Source: Spizellomyces sp. 'palustris'
Taxonomy: Eukaryota; Chytridiomycota; Chytridiomycetes; Spizellomycetales; Spizellomycetaceae
Length of the DNA: 64,000 nt
Reading direction: 5' to 3'
Assembly: GCA_006535965.1 (NCBI GenBank)
Contig: QEAR01000077.1
Span: 33,810 to 97,809 of the forward strand
The notes beneath the pieces were generated by a model that searched no databases, was not told where the DNA came from, and was given only the letters and a program-made list of their open reading frames with translations. Of the stretch, positions 1 to 12,108 are shown in pieces (positions within the stretch are counted from its first letter, which is position 1; the number at the start of each line of letters is the position of its first letter). The position numbers and the translations under genes are program-made.

Positions 1-210
1 TGCAGGTTAATTCTATTCTTGGGGCGTGTATTGCTGGGTATGTTGCAGAATACATATCGAGAAAATGCGATCCGATGCATAGAAAATACTGCAACCCGTC
101 TACTATATTTAGTACGCTGTCCAGTTTGGATTTATTTTAAAATCTTTTCACCCATTTAAAACACTGGTCAAAACACCAAGGAAGACATCTTGCACCTCTC
201 TCAACTAATC

Positions 211-2252
211 ATGTCTGCAACTCTTCCCCGTGAGACCGAGCAGCAACTACAAAAGCTACAAAGCGCAATCAGATACGTAGCCCGCTTAGACCTTCTCAAC
301 GTTGCGCCAGGCACTTTCATTGCTTTGCCAAACATATGTTTCAACCGTCTACCCCATCGATTTGAGCGTATACGAGGCGGTCACTTTGTTCGCTACCTTG
401 TTCGCCAAGCATTGAAAGACTTGCACACGCTTGTTACTCAGTTTGCTTCTTATCCGCGAAACGACATTCCACACCCAGCGACGGTTGATTATGATGCCCT
501 CGAAGTCCCCTTGAGTGGGTCTTTAAATCCTTCTGAGGCTCCCGGCGAGGTGGAGCAACCGCCTGAGGAAAATTCAAGAATGGAAATGGATTATCCTCTC
601 GTTCCGGAAGAAGTAGGGGAGCATGGGGAGCCAGTCTCCCTCTTTAGAACAAGGTTGAGTGGGCCACAGGATGTATGGCGCAAATCGGGTCTCTACATTA
701 CCGGTCCATTAGGAATCGGAAAGTCCCATCTTGTCTATGGCGTAGTGTCCATTCTTCGCACGGATCCAACATATCGAGTTATTTATCTTACCAGTTGTTC
801 AGATTGGGCAGAATGCGGGGATACAAAAGCAATCGCGATGCTTCTGTCCGAAATTGACGCAGCCTTAGTTAATGACTGGCAAGATGTCAATCTGTCTTAC
901 AGCACTTGGCGGACACGAATCTTAGCTGCACCTCTGGCATCTCAAGTGTTTGACCAGTTCCTAGTGCATCTGGACACCTGGTGCAAGTCTCGGGAAATCC
1001 ATTTGCTATGGATATACGATCAGTTCAACAGTATGTACCCATCGGAGCATAAAAAGGGTTTTCCTTGGGACATGCCAGTATCCCCTCGCCAATATGGGAG
1101 AACGCAGTAAGGTTGTCATCGTTGCGAGCGCCACCAATGATCGGCACAAGGTGAAACCCGAGTCGTTCCATGTACGGCATTTGCTGCCCACTGTGTCGCT
1201 TTCGGAGATACGAAGCTATCTGGTTAACGACACCATTACAGATGATCAATTGGAGACGTTGGCATATTGGACAGGTGGCTTTCTTCTGGAACATAGTATA
1301 TTTGCACCGCTGGCCCGTATGATGCTGCGCACTATCGGGTTTGATACGTTGATGCGCGAGTTTGTGTCCAGCCGGGTACGGGACTATCTCGCCTAACACG
1401 ACCAATTTCAGTCAACGGTCAGCCGGAGCGCAAACGCAGCCGTATCGTATATGTTTATGAACATACCTATGCCATTTCTCCCCGTTGGCTACGATCGTCG
1501 TCTCATGTATTGCATCCATAACGGTCATGATATATTGCACGTAAGGCCAATCCACGAGATAGCACGAACGGCAATCATTGACTATCATCGCAAGTATCCA
1601 AACGGACTCTGGCAAGATTTCCCGCATTGGGCGGCACCCATTTTGGGAGGTGCATCGCCTAATGATGTTAAAGGTCGTGTAGCGGAAGGATATATTCTAA
1701 GCGTTTTACAAACCACCAGAACGTACAGCTTCTCAATGAGGACACTAGTGTCCAAGAGGTCAATTTCGGTAAATGGGTTTATTGATGATGTTGTTATTTT
1801 TGGTGGGCTCGAGGTATCTCCCATCGAAGGACAACATCGAGACCCGCGAAGAACCGTTCGTTTTGTCCCTCACGCGAAAAACTATCCGGACATTGATTTT
1901 TTCTTGTTCGTTGGACCGAGAAGGATGTTGTTGGCCTTACAGGTGACGATTGGAAATCTTCACCAACAGATGATGGCATCATCATTCGACCGCAAAGTGC
2001 AGGCATGGGCTGAAAGACTAAGTATCCAGCCAGGCCAGGTTGACCAGGTTTGGGTTGTCCCTGATTTCCGCAGAGATGAGTTTAAGGACACTGCAGAGGG
2101 ATCTGATCAATATTGCACCACGTACGTTCAGGGAGCGGTTCGTTCACCTTCAACTGCACTATATTCTAATATGATTTTCTTCCAGACTTTCCGAAATGGG
2201 CAGTCAGTTCCCGCTTCTGAAAACTTTTGTGACAACTGTGACAGAAGCATGA
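211..2252 (+). CDS. Crinkler-RHS-type effector-like protein: P-loop NTPase plus REase-fold nuclease
   Basis: Four exons are proposed: 211-1030, 1101-1375, 1412-2121 and 2186-2252, giving about 623 residues. The P-loop GPLGIGKS lies near residue 165, and a Walker B-like strand ending in YDQFN lies just before the first intron near residue 270. A C-terminal block near residues 523-548 has an acidic pair (PDID) followed about 15 residues later by LQVT, the variant PD-(D/E)XK pattern of these proteins. The NTPase plus REase order matches the CR (Crinkler-RHS-type) family known from oomycetes and chytrids; that function is family knowledge. The apparent frame breaks near 1095 and the stop at 1394 disappear with introns 1031-1100 and 1376-1411. 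The second intron is only 36 bases (donor at 1364 would give 48). The last intron has a good CTAAT branch site. No secretion signal is obvious. The ATG at 211 is the first in frame. Confidence 0.72.
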
Positions 2253-2310
2253 TGTTGTAAGTGGCGGACAGTTTTTTTTTGCTTTCAATTCTTGTTTTCT
2301 TTTGAATGCA

Positions 2311-2413
2311 AGAGTCTATTATGGATCTACTGTATCCTCCCTAGTCCATAGGCTGCATAATAATCTATTTTGGATCTATTAAGTATATTCCATAGTCTAT
2401 GGGCTGCATAAGG
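2311..2413. repeat. imperfect tandem duplication, two units of about 50 bases
   Basis: Two adjacent units share the order 'tctatt..ggatctact/tatt', 'ccatag', 'gggctgcataa'. The first runs about 2311-2363 and the second about 2364-2413. They are diverged but collinear. No coding potential is visible. Confidence 0.6.
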
Positions 2414-3897
2414 ACCTATCACATTAGCATACTCCATATTATCATTTTCTTACTGTGACTAAATAGTGACTAAACAAGCTGTTTAGTGGCAGTTATCATC
2501 TTCGAACAAACATGTTAGCGCTCTCAAACCCCATCGTCGAGCTGCAGTCTTGTCCCGCTGCGGAAAAACAGCGTCGCACTTGTTAAAACGGTCCAGTAGT
2601 AAGTTCGTGCCGCTTCACGGCTTTCACCAAAGCAATCGTCGCCACTCCCATACTGCCGCCTACAGTAGTACCACTCTCACTGGCCGCAACTCATCTCAGC
2701 GCGCAAGGAACACCAAGCATCACTACCGCGAACGTTATCTCTGTGTTCTCCTTTTCGTCCGCGACAAAGCGAAGGTGTCAGCGGGATAAGCTCAGTGCAA
2801 AAACAAGTAAGGATAGGCTCTCTCAGCTCTTCATCTGAGCAAATGGGATTGCTTTTATGTGATATGTATGAATGGTGTGAATGTTGCTTTTGTAACAAAG
2901 ACCTTTCTTTGCAGGAATCGAGACAGTCCCCTTGAATGTCCGTTACCTTTGCATGTTCCCCGCTGCAGATACATTCCCTTCCAGCATTGAACTTTACAAG
3001 TCTCGTTAACTCATTTCCTCAATTCTTTCCACTCTTCAATTAACACCAACCCTTTCGCTCCAAAAACATCTGGCAATGCAAAGTCGGAACTCTGCGTCAT
3101 TTTAATGCGAAATAATCTATTTTGAGGATTTAGATATGAAGATCTAGACGCTGTATGTGCTAAACAATTCCCCAGTGCTAAAATGCTAATCTATATCCTA
3201 CCTAGTGTCTGGTACGGTGATGCAGGAGCTTTCAACGAGACTAGTTGCTAGTACGATCTTGCGTACTTGGGAAAACCGTGTATTGAGTTGCCTTCTGTCG
3301 GCCCGTCAGTATCACCATCTAAAGGCCAGGACATGAGTTTCTGAAGGCGTCGATGCGCAAGAATGCCCGCAGGATAACAAACGAGAGTACATAAAACGGA
3401 AGCACCAAGTGTACCACCGGACTTCGATTTGCCTCTTCGGGCATCCGATTAGGAGATTGTTCGGAACAGGAATCTCCACACATCCAAGGGTATCTTGAGA
3501 ACGGAAAACAGCTAGGATTATTCATGCGCTCTCAGCATTGCCCAAGGGTAGCATCATTTGGAATAGTAGAAGCACTTCTATGTTTTTCGTCCTGTAGATA
3601 GGGTGATGTGATCTTCACCGATTGACGGAGCGAGGGGACAGAGAAACGGTGTGTGAGGGAGTATAACAGCAAGATGCACCTTTAAAAGTTTGTGCTCATG
3701 GACAATTATGAGAAAAAAAGCAGACGTGGGAGCGACCTTGCTTGGAAGCCTGTAATATCGTCCTGCTGACATATCATATGCCGGTTAGGTCAGATAACAT
3801 GTGCCTGGAGGATGCGGGAGAGCCATGTCGCTCGAAATGATTAACGTGACACCGTGGGAGGGTGTGAGCGTAGAGGAGGTGATGAAGCATGTTCCAT
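2414..3897. other. gene-poor stretch
   Basis: Only short ORFs without recognisable domains are present on either strand. I see no RNA gene. It separates the effector-like gene from the convergent Cys-rich secreted gene. Confidence 0.5.
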
Positions 3898-4748
3898 CTA
3901 CATCCTTGAAAACATCTTCTTTAAAGTCCTAACCCAAGGTATGAGGTGCACAAATGATAACTGCCAGCTAGAATAACTAGCCATAGAAGTACGACCAATG
4001 CGAACGTATTTTTGGTCCCACCTCTTCACACAATGACGAGCTCGGCGGGTCAGTTTGGGAGTCTTTTCCTGTAACGTAACGTTCTGACAGCCGGCCCAGT
4101 AAGCCGCAGTGCGCATGTGTTCAAGAGCTACGAGTTCGTGAGGCTTCATACAGTCAGCAGATATTTGCTCCCATTTCGGATCGTTGATATGGGCCGCAAA
4201 TCCAGTACCGCAGGAATTTTTCAGGAAGGGCTGGAAAAACTGGGAAACCCCTGCAGGCAAGAAGGAGAGAGCGTTAAAAACAGTGTCCAGGATGGCATTA
4301 CAATCACCCCATTGTTGCTGGGGCGTATCGAATTGAACGGTCATTTGGCCTTTCTGAAATCCGCCCTCGAAGCTCTCCAAAATGATACGTGTCCAACATA
4401 TGCATTGTAGTCGATGGTCTCGCAATCCCGCCAATCGCCGTGTCCATTGCAGACGGTCGTCCTCATTTTTTCAACTTTCTTGACGCTTTTGTAGGTCTCT
4501 TGGAGAGCTATTCACGAGGCAGGGAGCAGCGGTGCACTGACTCTAGAAGTTCCAAATCATATCCTCAGGCTTCAGGCTTGCAGGACATTGGCAAGTCCAT
4601 CAATGGACAATCAGAAGAGACATATGAGTGACATCGCCCGCCAAGGCCGAGCCCACCAGAGACAGTAGCAATAGAGCAGATTTTAACTGTGGAATGGCGA
4701 GAGTAACTACAGTGCGGAGTAGAATATTGCTTGGGGGAAGTGAACCAT
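3898..4748 (-). CDS. putative Cys-rich secreted protein, exon structure unresolved
   Basis: The best start is an ATG at 4748 followed at once by an intron (4745 to about 4687). This yields a clean signal peptide beginning MLKSALLLLSLVGSALAG. Downstream are Cys-bearing pieces (TCQCPASLKPED near 4590; GDWRDCETIDYN near 4420) and a long last exon reading QQWGDCNAILD and FLKNSCGTGF, ending at 3898. The W-x-D-C pattern occurs twice, which suggests two related modules. The middle exons are not resolved: the signal-peptide frame has several stops before the last exon, so either two or more introns or decay must be assumed. A TATAAATA box lies just upstream of the ATG. No known family is recognised; secretion is inferred from the leader only. 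Confidence 0.42.
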
Positions 4749-5948
4749 GTCCGTATTTATAGTAGTCGGCCGGTGTGGTGCTGCCCCAATTTGAACCTCA
4801 TGCGTCTTCCATAAGACTAGCGAAGAGGTTGACAATCGCCCTCTTTTTTGCTCAGGATTTTGGTTTAGCGCCATCCCAGTATGTCCAAATCGGCAAAATA
4901 CTGACCGTTTTACACCGTCGGCAGTCACAAGAGCATGGAAGGCCAAAGACAAACATCCGATACAACGAATAAAGTTTTGAACGAGATATAGTACCGTTGG
5001 GCTCACTGCGACCAAGAAAAAAACGATTGAACCAGCACTCAACACGAAGAAGGTAATGCGACGTGTGGCTCTCGGGCTTGCTGTCAAAGACTCCATCCGG
5101 GCCACTTGGCCGAGTTGGTTCGATCGGAGCAACTCCTGCACTACTATCATTGTAAGCAAATTGTTCACCTTAGCGGCAGAAGCGTCTCAATGATTGAATT
5201 TGAACAGTGCGTCTCGCCGCTCGGCAGGTTTCAACTCATGCCATCAATGGCACCCCTTCTTTTTGAGGTTGAGTAGGTGTACAAAGCCGAGTAGGTAGCT
5301 CACTGATAGCCAGCTTGAACGCTGCATAGAACCAGAGTTGCACGCCAAGTTGGACATTGTGCAGTACAACCTGAGGTTCCGCTCCGGAATTGATCCACCA
5401 GAAAAAAAAAAGGAGAAATGATCAGGGTACAAAAAAGCTTTACAGCATGCCTCTTTGCGGGGACTTATCTTGACCAAAATACAAGGTAGTGGTGCCAAAC
5501 CGCTCCCTCGCACTCGCGGGCAATTCCGGTAAATACAAGTTGTTTGAGGACTTTTGACTGCAGATTTCGAATGATCTGTTCAATAACCCCATCTCGGTGG
5601 GCCCGACGGCAGTCAACGTTTTGATCGTGGAGGAGAGCTTGTCAGGCGGTCGGTCGTGTGGCAGTTGGTGACTTGGCCAAGCGATCAGAGTTCTTCACAA
5701 AAGTTCTGTTTGGGGGCTTTACGGAATTTGGCAGGGTGGGCTGCTTTTCTAATGTCGCCCAGGTTTTAACTTGCGAAATTAGGGTTAAGCTTTAGCCAAA
5801 AAGTACGCGCAACTTGGCTTACCGCGGTACCGGGTTTAATCTGGACGGCCTACTTTTTTCACTCTTACGCGCCGTGTCAACGGAAGCATTCCCTCCCCAA
5901 GTAGTCTTCATTCCGTCAGTCCACTCCCGCTAACGCTTTCCGTAAGAA
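4749..5948. other. intergenic stretch without supported gene
   Basis: This is the divergent region between two secreted-protein genes. A minus-strand ORF at 4707-5168 has one hydrophobic stretch but neither a convincing start nor a domain, so I do not call it. It probably holds the promoters of both flanking genes. Confidence 0.45.
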
Positions 5949-6613
5949 ATGACTCGTCTCGCAGCGCTTGTCTGCTTGTCGCTGGCAGCTGCAGGATCAG
6001 TTACAGCCCAATCAGGTCAAGTCGCTTTTCCACCGTTTTTGATGTGAGGCGTGTATCTAACGACTCATTCCTTCCTACATATAGGTTGCCCAAAGAAATT
6101 TTCGGATGCGAACTGGGCATGCGAAGAAAACTTTCAAAAAGCTCGGGTCAATCTGACTTACCCATTATCTGGCTACGATACTCTGTTCAAAACTTCGCCA
6201 CCTGCAATTGTGAGGCGTTTGCAGAGTACCCGACTCGTGAAGCGCTGATCGCAGTGTGTCCGTCTATATGGGGTGAAGGTGAGTGCAAGAGATTTCACCA
6301 TCTGCATCCCTACGTTCTCATTTTGCCGTCTTTCTTGTCAAATTCACTAGGCAACAAAGACAATTACCCAAAGTTCAAAGAGGCCTGCGCATCCGGCGCT
6401 TACAATAACGTATTAACGGCGCTCAAGTACAGGATCAGCGTACCTACCAATCACTCAGAATACTTTGCGCCTTTCTTGAATGCGGAAGGCAAGGTGGTCT
6501 CTGGTAGTTCAGCTCCCGTTTTGGCGAATGATGCTGGGAAATTGGCCAACGAACTCTTCGCTGCTGCTGTCGCTAGCGTCGGCATGGTCAGCTTGATTCT
6601 GACTGTCATGTAG
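5949..6613 (+). CDS. small secreted, probably GPI-anchored surface protein
   Basis: The ATG at 5949 opens a signal peptide (MTRLAALVCLSLAAAGSVTA). Intron 1 is 6016-6084 (69 bases) and a later intron is 6279-6350 (72 bases, GTGAGT donor). The mature part has spaced Cys (GCPKKF, NWACEENF, VCPSIWGEG, KEACASG), an N-glycosylation-like NHS, and a C-terminal hydrophobic tail (FAAAVASVGMVSLILTVM) preceded by small residues, as in GPI signals. Between about 6147 and 6214 the frame changes. Either a 68-base intron (6147-6214) removes it or there is a one- or two-base indel, because the skipped part also encodes TCNCEAF in the other frame. No named family is recognised; a cell-wall or surface role is inferred. 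Confidence 0.62.
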
Positions 6614-7286
6614 ACTTACTCATATTGTACTTCTATGGCAATACATTGCAGCTCATTTGGACTGATCCATGAATGTAGATTGTGATTCTTGGTCATGAAT
6701 GCGAATGAATAAGGTTGGCTAGGGCGAAAAATCTTATGCCGCGACATGAACGATCTTTTCCATCAGAGGATGGACAATATATCACCGAGCGTGAGGTGAT
6801 CAGTATGACTGTGAAGAAGTCTACCTTTACCCTTGCCGTCTCGCAGTCGTCGTTGTTTGGTGAGGCTGTGGCAACGGAAAAATGCTCCTGCCAAACCGTC
6901 TAGCAAAGAAGAAGTCGCCCATCGCCCATCGATCGCCTACAGGTCCTCCATCTACGGCATCATTACTGAGGAGGAGGAGGCACGTCTAGAAGCGTAATGC
7001 ATTTCAGAACGACGCCTAGAATTATGAGACCGCCGTAAATACGCTCAATTCAAAGAGGAGGACAAACATCGCACCTGGGCAACTATGGGAGCTCATCCTG
7101 TGGAGTTCTGAAGTTAGACCATTGACCATTGGGAGAAAAGGCACCGAAGGCTGCTGATTCCATTCATAGATTGTAACAGTAAACACAAAATTAAAGCATA
7201 CACATAAAAAAAGTTACATCAAAACCTATACCAAGACAATTATCACCATACCATGATCATACAATGCCCGTCCCCAATACAGTAAG
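6614..7286. other. intergenic stretch, no supported gene
   Basis: Lies between two convergent genes. A short plus-strand reading at about 6900-7110 contains charged stretches broken by stops; it could be a relic but has no recognisable family. Confidence 0.4.
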
Positions 7287-10200
7287 TTACTTTGTCTCAA
7301 TCTCCAATCTTCGCAATTCTGCAACCAAGCCATCTAAGATTTTTCTGACTTGCTGATAACGCCCCTCCTCTAGCTCACCAACTTCATACCCGCACACCAC
7401 ACCATCTACCTCGCAGGTGAAGATAGCCTTCAAAATTTCCACAATCAGATCGTAACACATGATGGCACGTTTCTCTGTGGTTGATAGTTTGACGACAGCG
7501 AGATTGTTTGCAACTTTGTTACCCTTGATGACTCCTGGTGCGACAAACGCAGAGACCGGTCCGTCCGGTAGGGAGCTTGATCGGTTCCTTAGCGCCAATG
7601 CGGCATCTCTTCGCTCCTCTTTGTTCTTGTCATCGGCACCAAAGGTGGATAGCGTGTCCTCTATCAGATGTAACAGTTCATACCATACGAGTTTAATGAC
7701 GGCACTGGGACGATTGAGCTCCTCTTCCACAGCGTCTGATCCTCCAGGTCCCCCTGCGCCACTTGAAGACGGCTTACTTGCTTCCTTCCTACTCATTGTC
7801 TTCACCTCTTGCCCTCTCTTCCCGGCTCTAGTCTGCGTCCTCTTCATGATCTGTTCATGTACTATCTTCTTTGGCGGTGCTAGCGCTGGTGCGAATTCAA
7901 TTAGATATTCATTTAGGTGCCGGTCTAGTGTTTCATTGAAAAGGCCAAGGTTCTGGTCGAGATAGTCTAAAAATGGCCTAATCGCTGCTTGAACACCTTC
8001 CAATGTCGGTATCGCGGATGTGCTGTGCGAGCCAAGTGATAATGGAATACCCCATAAGGACTTCGTAGTGCCAGATGAAAGGACGTGACTGAAAGTAGAT
8101 CGTGCGACTCGCGTTATCTATGAGAATATAAGGAGGATTGAATTCACCTTACGATGCAAAAATTCAGCAATGATTACTCAGAACTGACCTGCTCAGAGTA
8201 AACCCGTACCATATCCTCCAAGCAGAACCTGACACTTTCCTCTGCTTTCCGTACCCAAAATTCCACATCGTCGATCTCTCCCTTCCTCATCACCCTGATA
8301 AACAGCTTCCCCTGCGGCTTCAAACTTAATTCCACGCCATGACTCAAGAAATCCTCAAATTTGCTGTCACGAAGGAAGATGCCCGCCTCCCCACACAAAT
8401 CATCCTTTCCTATTATGTCCTTGTCATACACGAGAAGATCAAGGAAACTCTCATTATCCCTCAGTGAATGTGGGACGTAAAGTTGGAACGTTTGGTTCCA
8501 TGCAGGGTTCAAGTTCTTATCGATAACCCGTGTTCTGTGGAGCTCGCCGCCCGCATGCGAAAGGACTACGTACGGATCTGAAGTGGTCCAGTCACACGCT
8601 TGTAAGTTAGCCGCTCGAATGATTTTGATCGAAATCGTCGACTTTTCCTTCTCTGGCTCTGTTCGTGGCGCGGACATATCTATTTTACGCCGACCGCCGT
8701 TAGAAGCGACGAGTTTGGAAAGGATGTCCTTGAGTTTCATGTGGGCCGCGACGAGGTTGTTAATTTTGATGCAGGACTATTATGTACAGGGTAAGATGAA
8801 CGCAAATGACCCGAGAAGGGAACAATGACCACGCTCACCTGGTATGAAAAGACCAGAGGCTTGTCTGCATTGTCATTATCGATCTGCTCAAACTCGTCCC
8901 ACATCATCTGCGCATACTCTTGCAATGACTTACTCATCATCTAAGTCACGAGACCGGATATTAGACTCCAAAAACTTTGCATTGTACAAGCCGAACCTTA
9001 CCTTGATAAAGTCTTTCACCAACCGATCCTTTTTGGCTGATTCTCGCCAGGCTAGCTTTTCGATAAACTCCAATCCGCCGTAGAAACAGGTAAATATGTC
9101 CATCACTGACGTTGAGTGCATGGAGACTGGTGGCATATACGGCTCATACTGAATGTTCAGAACAAGCCTTAGTATCAAACCTGGTCAATTTTCTCCCGCC
9201 TGGTTGAATAGCTACCTTCTCGACTCCTACGGCAGACTTCACCCATTCCAACCATTTCTGATCTGTCAGCGTCAGCCATTGACTGATGAAGGGCGCGAAC
9301 CACGATTCGACGTCAAAATTCTTGACAATGCTATGTCACGCACACGACACGATGGGCGTGAGATGTGATTCCAATACCTGCGATGTATCACATACCAGGC
9401 ACTTACGGCATCTCTGATTCCTCACACATATCCCTTAGCAGCTTTACCACCTGATATAGTTCCAGCATCTCGGCAATCTGGAAGTCACCTTGAAGAGAAA
9501 ACCTCATGTTTTCCATTTCCAAGATGAAGTACTTCAAGCAAGTCTCTGCCGCAATCAGCATGATGGACAGGCCGAAAATGGGTTCGCGGAAATACAGACG
9601 ATAGTTGGTGATGTCGCTATTAACAGCTTTTACAGATGTCGTCAAGCGGATGATCTCGCGGGACAGTCCCGACACTAGGGCGCTACAGGCTTTGTAGCGT
9701 GCGTTTATAGCTTCCTAATAATTATAAAATTTACACGTCAGTTCAATTCGTAGCGACGACCGATAAAGATTGATACTACGGTACCAATAGTTCCTCGCGG
9801 ACCAGCTCTTCTAGCTTTCCTGGCTCCGTCCATTCAGGATGTTCGCTTTGCCATGCCTTATCATCTCTCAACGTCGCTAAAATCAGGCCTATCAGTTGCA
9901 TCGTACTATTGCATCCATCCGGGGTCTTTTCTTTCCATCCAAGCATGCCAGCGAACTGACGTAGCTTATCATGTAACGCTGCATTTAAAGACTCCAGAAC
10001 CGAGATGTAGTAGTGGCGCTGTCAAAGAGACATCGTGAACAGTGAGCATGGGTGTACATCCGGCCCCCTACAACAAGAATTCATGCACATACATCCGCCA
10101 CTCGCCACATATTGACACCAGTAGACATCTTTGAGATCTGATTGAACCGCGGAAACAGATCATCCTCAATCAATAACCCCAACCGATAGTACGTGACCAG

Positions 10201-11715
10201 TACATCCAAGATTGCAATATCTTTAAATTCTTTTGATAGCCGCCATCGAAGAGAGCACTCGGAGAGAACGGCAACAGATAGTTTGGATAAGGATATTGCG
10301 TTGTCTTGCTTGGCTGGACTTTGCAGGTCGTGTTTAAGGCAGATTTCAAGAAGCGTCCGGTAGTATAGGCGTGGGTCTGCAGGCAGGAATGCAGTAGCGT
10401 CCACCGCACTAGATGCCTGAAACCAAGGACCAGGGAATTTATAAGTATGGCCGCACAAGGAACGTAAGGTTCGCGATGCTGTCCCATTCCCCATTGAAGA
10501 AGGAGAACAGCCAACTCAGACTACTCTACCCTCCACAATCGGAGTCCGACGTAGCAACCAACTTACTCTGTTTTTGATGGTATTAGGGAACCTCTGATAG
10601 AAGGTCTGCATAACGACCTGCAAGAGCTGTGTTTCCCGCTGCTTCCATGCTTCATACGCCTGTCGCGACTGAAAATCTGACACTCGAGCCCCTGGACAAT
10701 CATCTTTCACGATCGCATCCAGATAGGCTTTCAACTCTGCAAAAGTCGACTTTTCGGTGCACGTTTTGCGAACCTCTGCCACGCATTGATAATGCTCGTC
10801 CTTTTTGAGTTCAAAAACCACCCTCACCCATTCGGATAGGCTTGACATAATACTGTCGCCTGTTATCGGAACGATCCTTAGAAAGGTTCTCAGCACCACT
10901 TTAAGTTGATCTTGTTCTTTAAGCACAGGGTTGGAAAGCACAGTGCTTCGGGGTTCGGCTTTCTGGATCGCCTCGCGAATGACTGCCATAAAGAGTTCGG
11001 CGGTAAGAAAGAGGTACTTGTCGTGATCCTCTGGCGAGAGCTCTTTGGGCAGTTCTTTGTCAATGTAAGCCCCAATACATAATATCAGATCCTTGACATC
11101 GGACAAAAGAGCAGGATTGAAATTTTCCACTAATCTTTCTCGTAAGAATCTGTCAGTATAAGAGGCAGAGTTAGGTCAGCGATCTGAAGAGCTGTAGCCA
11201 CAGTTTGCTTTTGTCATCCTCAGTGACGTAACTCTTGGCACATAATATACATTATCCTACCTGCCTCCCGCTCTCGCAAAGGTCCCAGTTCTCGGGTCTT
11301 TCATGGCACCTCTGAAAATCTCAACTCGCGCAGCTAGCAATTTTCTGAATGACTTCAACGTGCCTGCAGCGAGGCGGACGGTGCCTCCTTCATTCACGCT
11401 TGCCTCTCCATATTCTCCTACGTGCACATGTAACCCAAGCTTCTCAGCCGCCCTTCGAGCCTCGTCAGCAAAAGACCTCTCCCCCCCACCATTGGATGCC
11501 GGGAAGGCGCCTCGCTGATAATCTCCAGACGTTCTAGAGGGCTGCTTATCTATGCCGGAATCGAGGGCAGGGACAATGCAACATCGGAGTGCCGCTGCAT
11601 ATATGTCCCGAACTCCAGGTTTGTGGTTTGAGGACGACGAGGGCGTCAAATGCGCTGTAGTGGGATCCCGCCGCCGCGTAACCCGGCCAGAGGTGCGTGT
11701 AAGAGCGCTTGTCAT
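7287..11715 (-). CDS. Munc13/Ync13-like protein with C2 domain between MUN halves
   Basis: This long multi-exon gene starts at the ATG at 11715. Its exons are visible as helical blocks at about 11715-11257, 11130-10516, 10494-10081, 9675-9403, 9178-8930, 8740-8174 and 8003-7287, with further small exons between. The exon at 8740-8174 is a C2 domain: ISIKIIRAANLQACDW, SDPYVVL, LNPAWNQTFQL. Blocks before and after are long amphipathic helices of the MUN (MHD1/MHD2) type. C2 placement inside the MUN region is the arrangement of fungal Ync13-like proteins, which act in vesicle docking and coupling of exocytosis and endocytosis at the plasma membrane (family knowledge). The C2 keeps Asp at the expected loop (SDPY) and a later YDKD. 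The N-terminal 100 residues are low complexity and basic. Confidence 0.75.
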
Positions 11716-11904
11716 AAACGAGAGTGGTGATATCGGACGCCAGAAGAACTACTCATGGGCAAACGTTCACAAGCAAGCAATTCTGACAAGTTGCAAGCAA
11801 GTTCAATGTACACAGCCACTTGGGCAAAGCACTTGACGCGTGAGTCAGCACATCTTGTCAATAATTAATCATAATGTTAATGTCGGTGACAAGTTAAGTC
11901 ATCA

Positions 11905-11976
11905 TCCGCATTGGTCCAGTGGTTAGGATTCCGCGCTCTCACCGCGGCGGCCGGGGTTCGATTCCCCGATGCGGAA
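11905..11976 (+). tRNA. tRNA-Glu (CTC)
   Basis: A complete 72-base cloverleaf is present: acceptor TCCGCAT pairs with ATGCGGA, the D-arm has GGTCCAGTGGTTAGGA, the anticodon loop is CTCTCAC with stem CCGCG/CGCGG, and the T-arm is GGGGTTCGATTCCCC. No intron. A discriminator A follows. Confidence 0.97.
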
Positions 11977-12108
11977 TAGCCGCAATAGTTATTATATTTT
12001 TCCTAGAATATAATATGAAGAATTCGCACTGTTTTTTTTGCAATTTGCATCAGACTTGGTGATTAACTCTAATAGATCTAGGTCAAGAACGTAATAGGTG
12101 AGCATATC

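Noticed and set aside
4707-5168. 153-residue minus-strand ORF with one hydrophobic segment
   Set aside because: It overlaps the promoter of the Cys-rich gene, has no domain, and its end covers the better-supported start at 4748.
6715-7110. Possible relic of a charged protein
   Set aside because: Broken by several stops and no family recognised; insufficient to call a pseudogene.
7459-7965. 168-residue plus-strand ORF
   Set aside because: Antisense to the last exon of the Munc13-like gene, which has clear helical MUN character.
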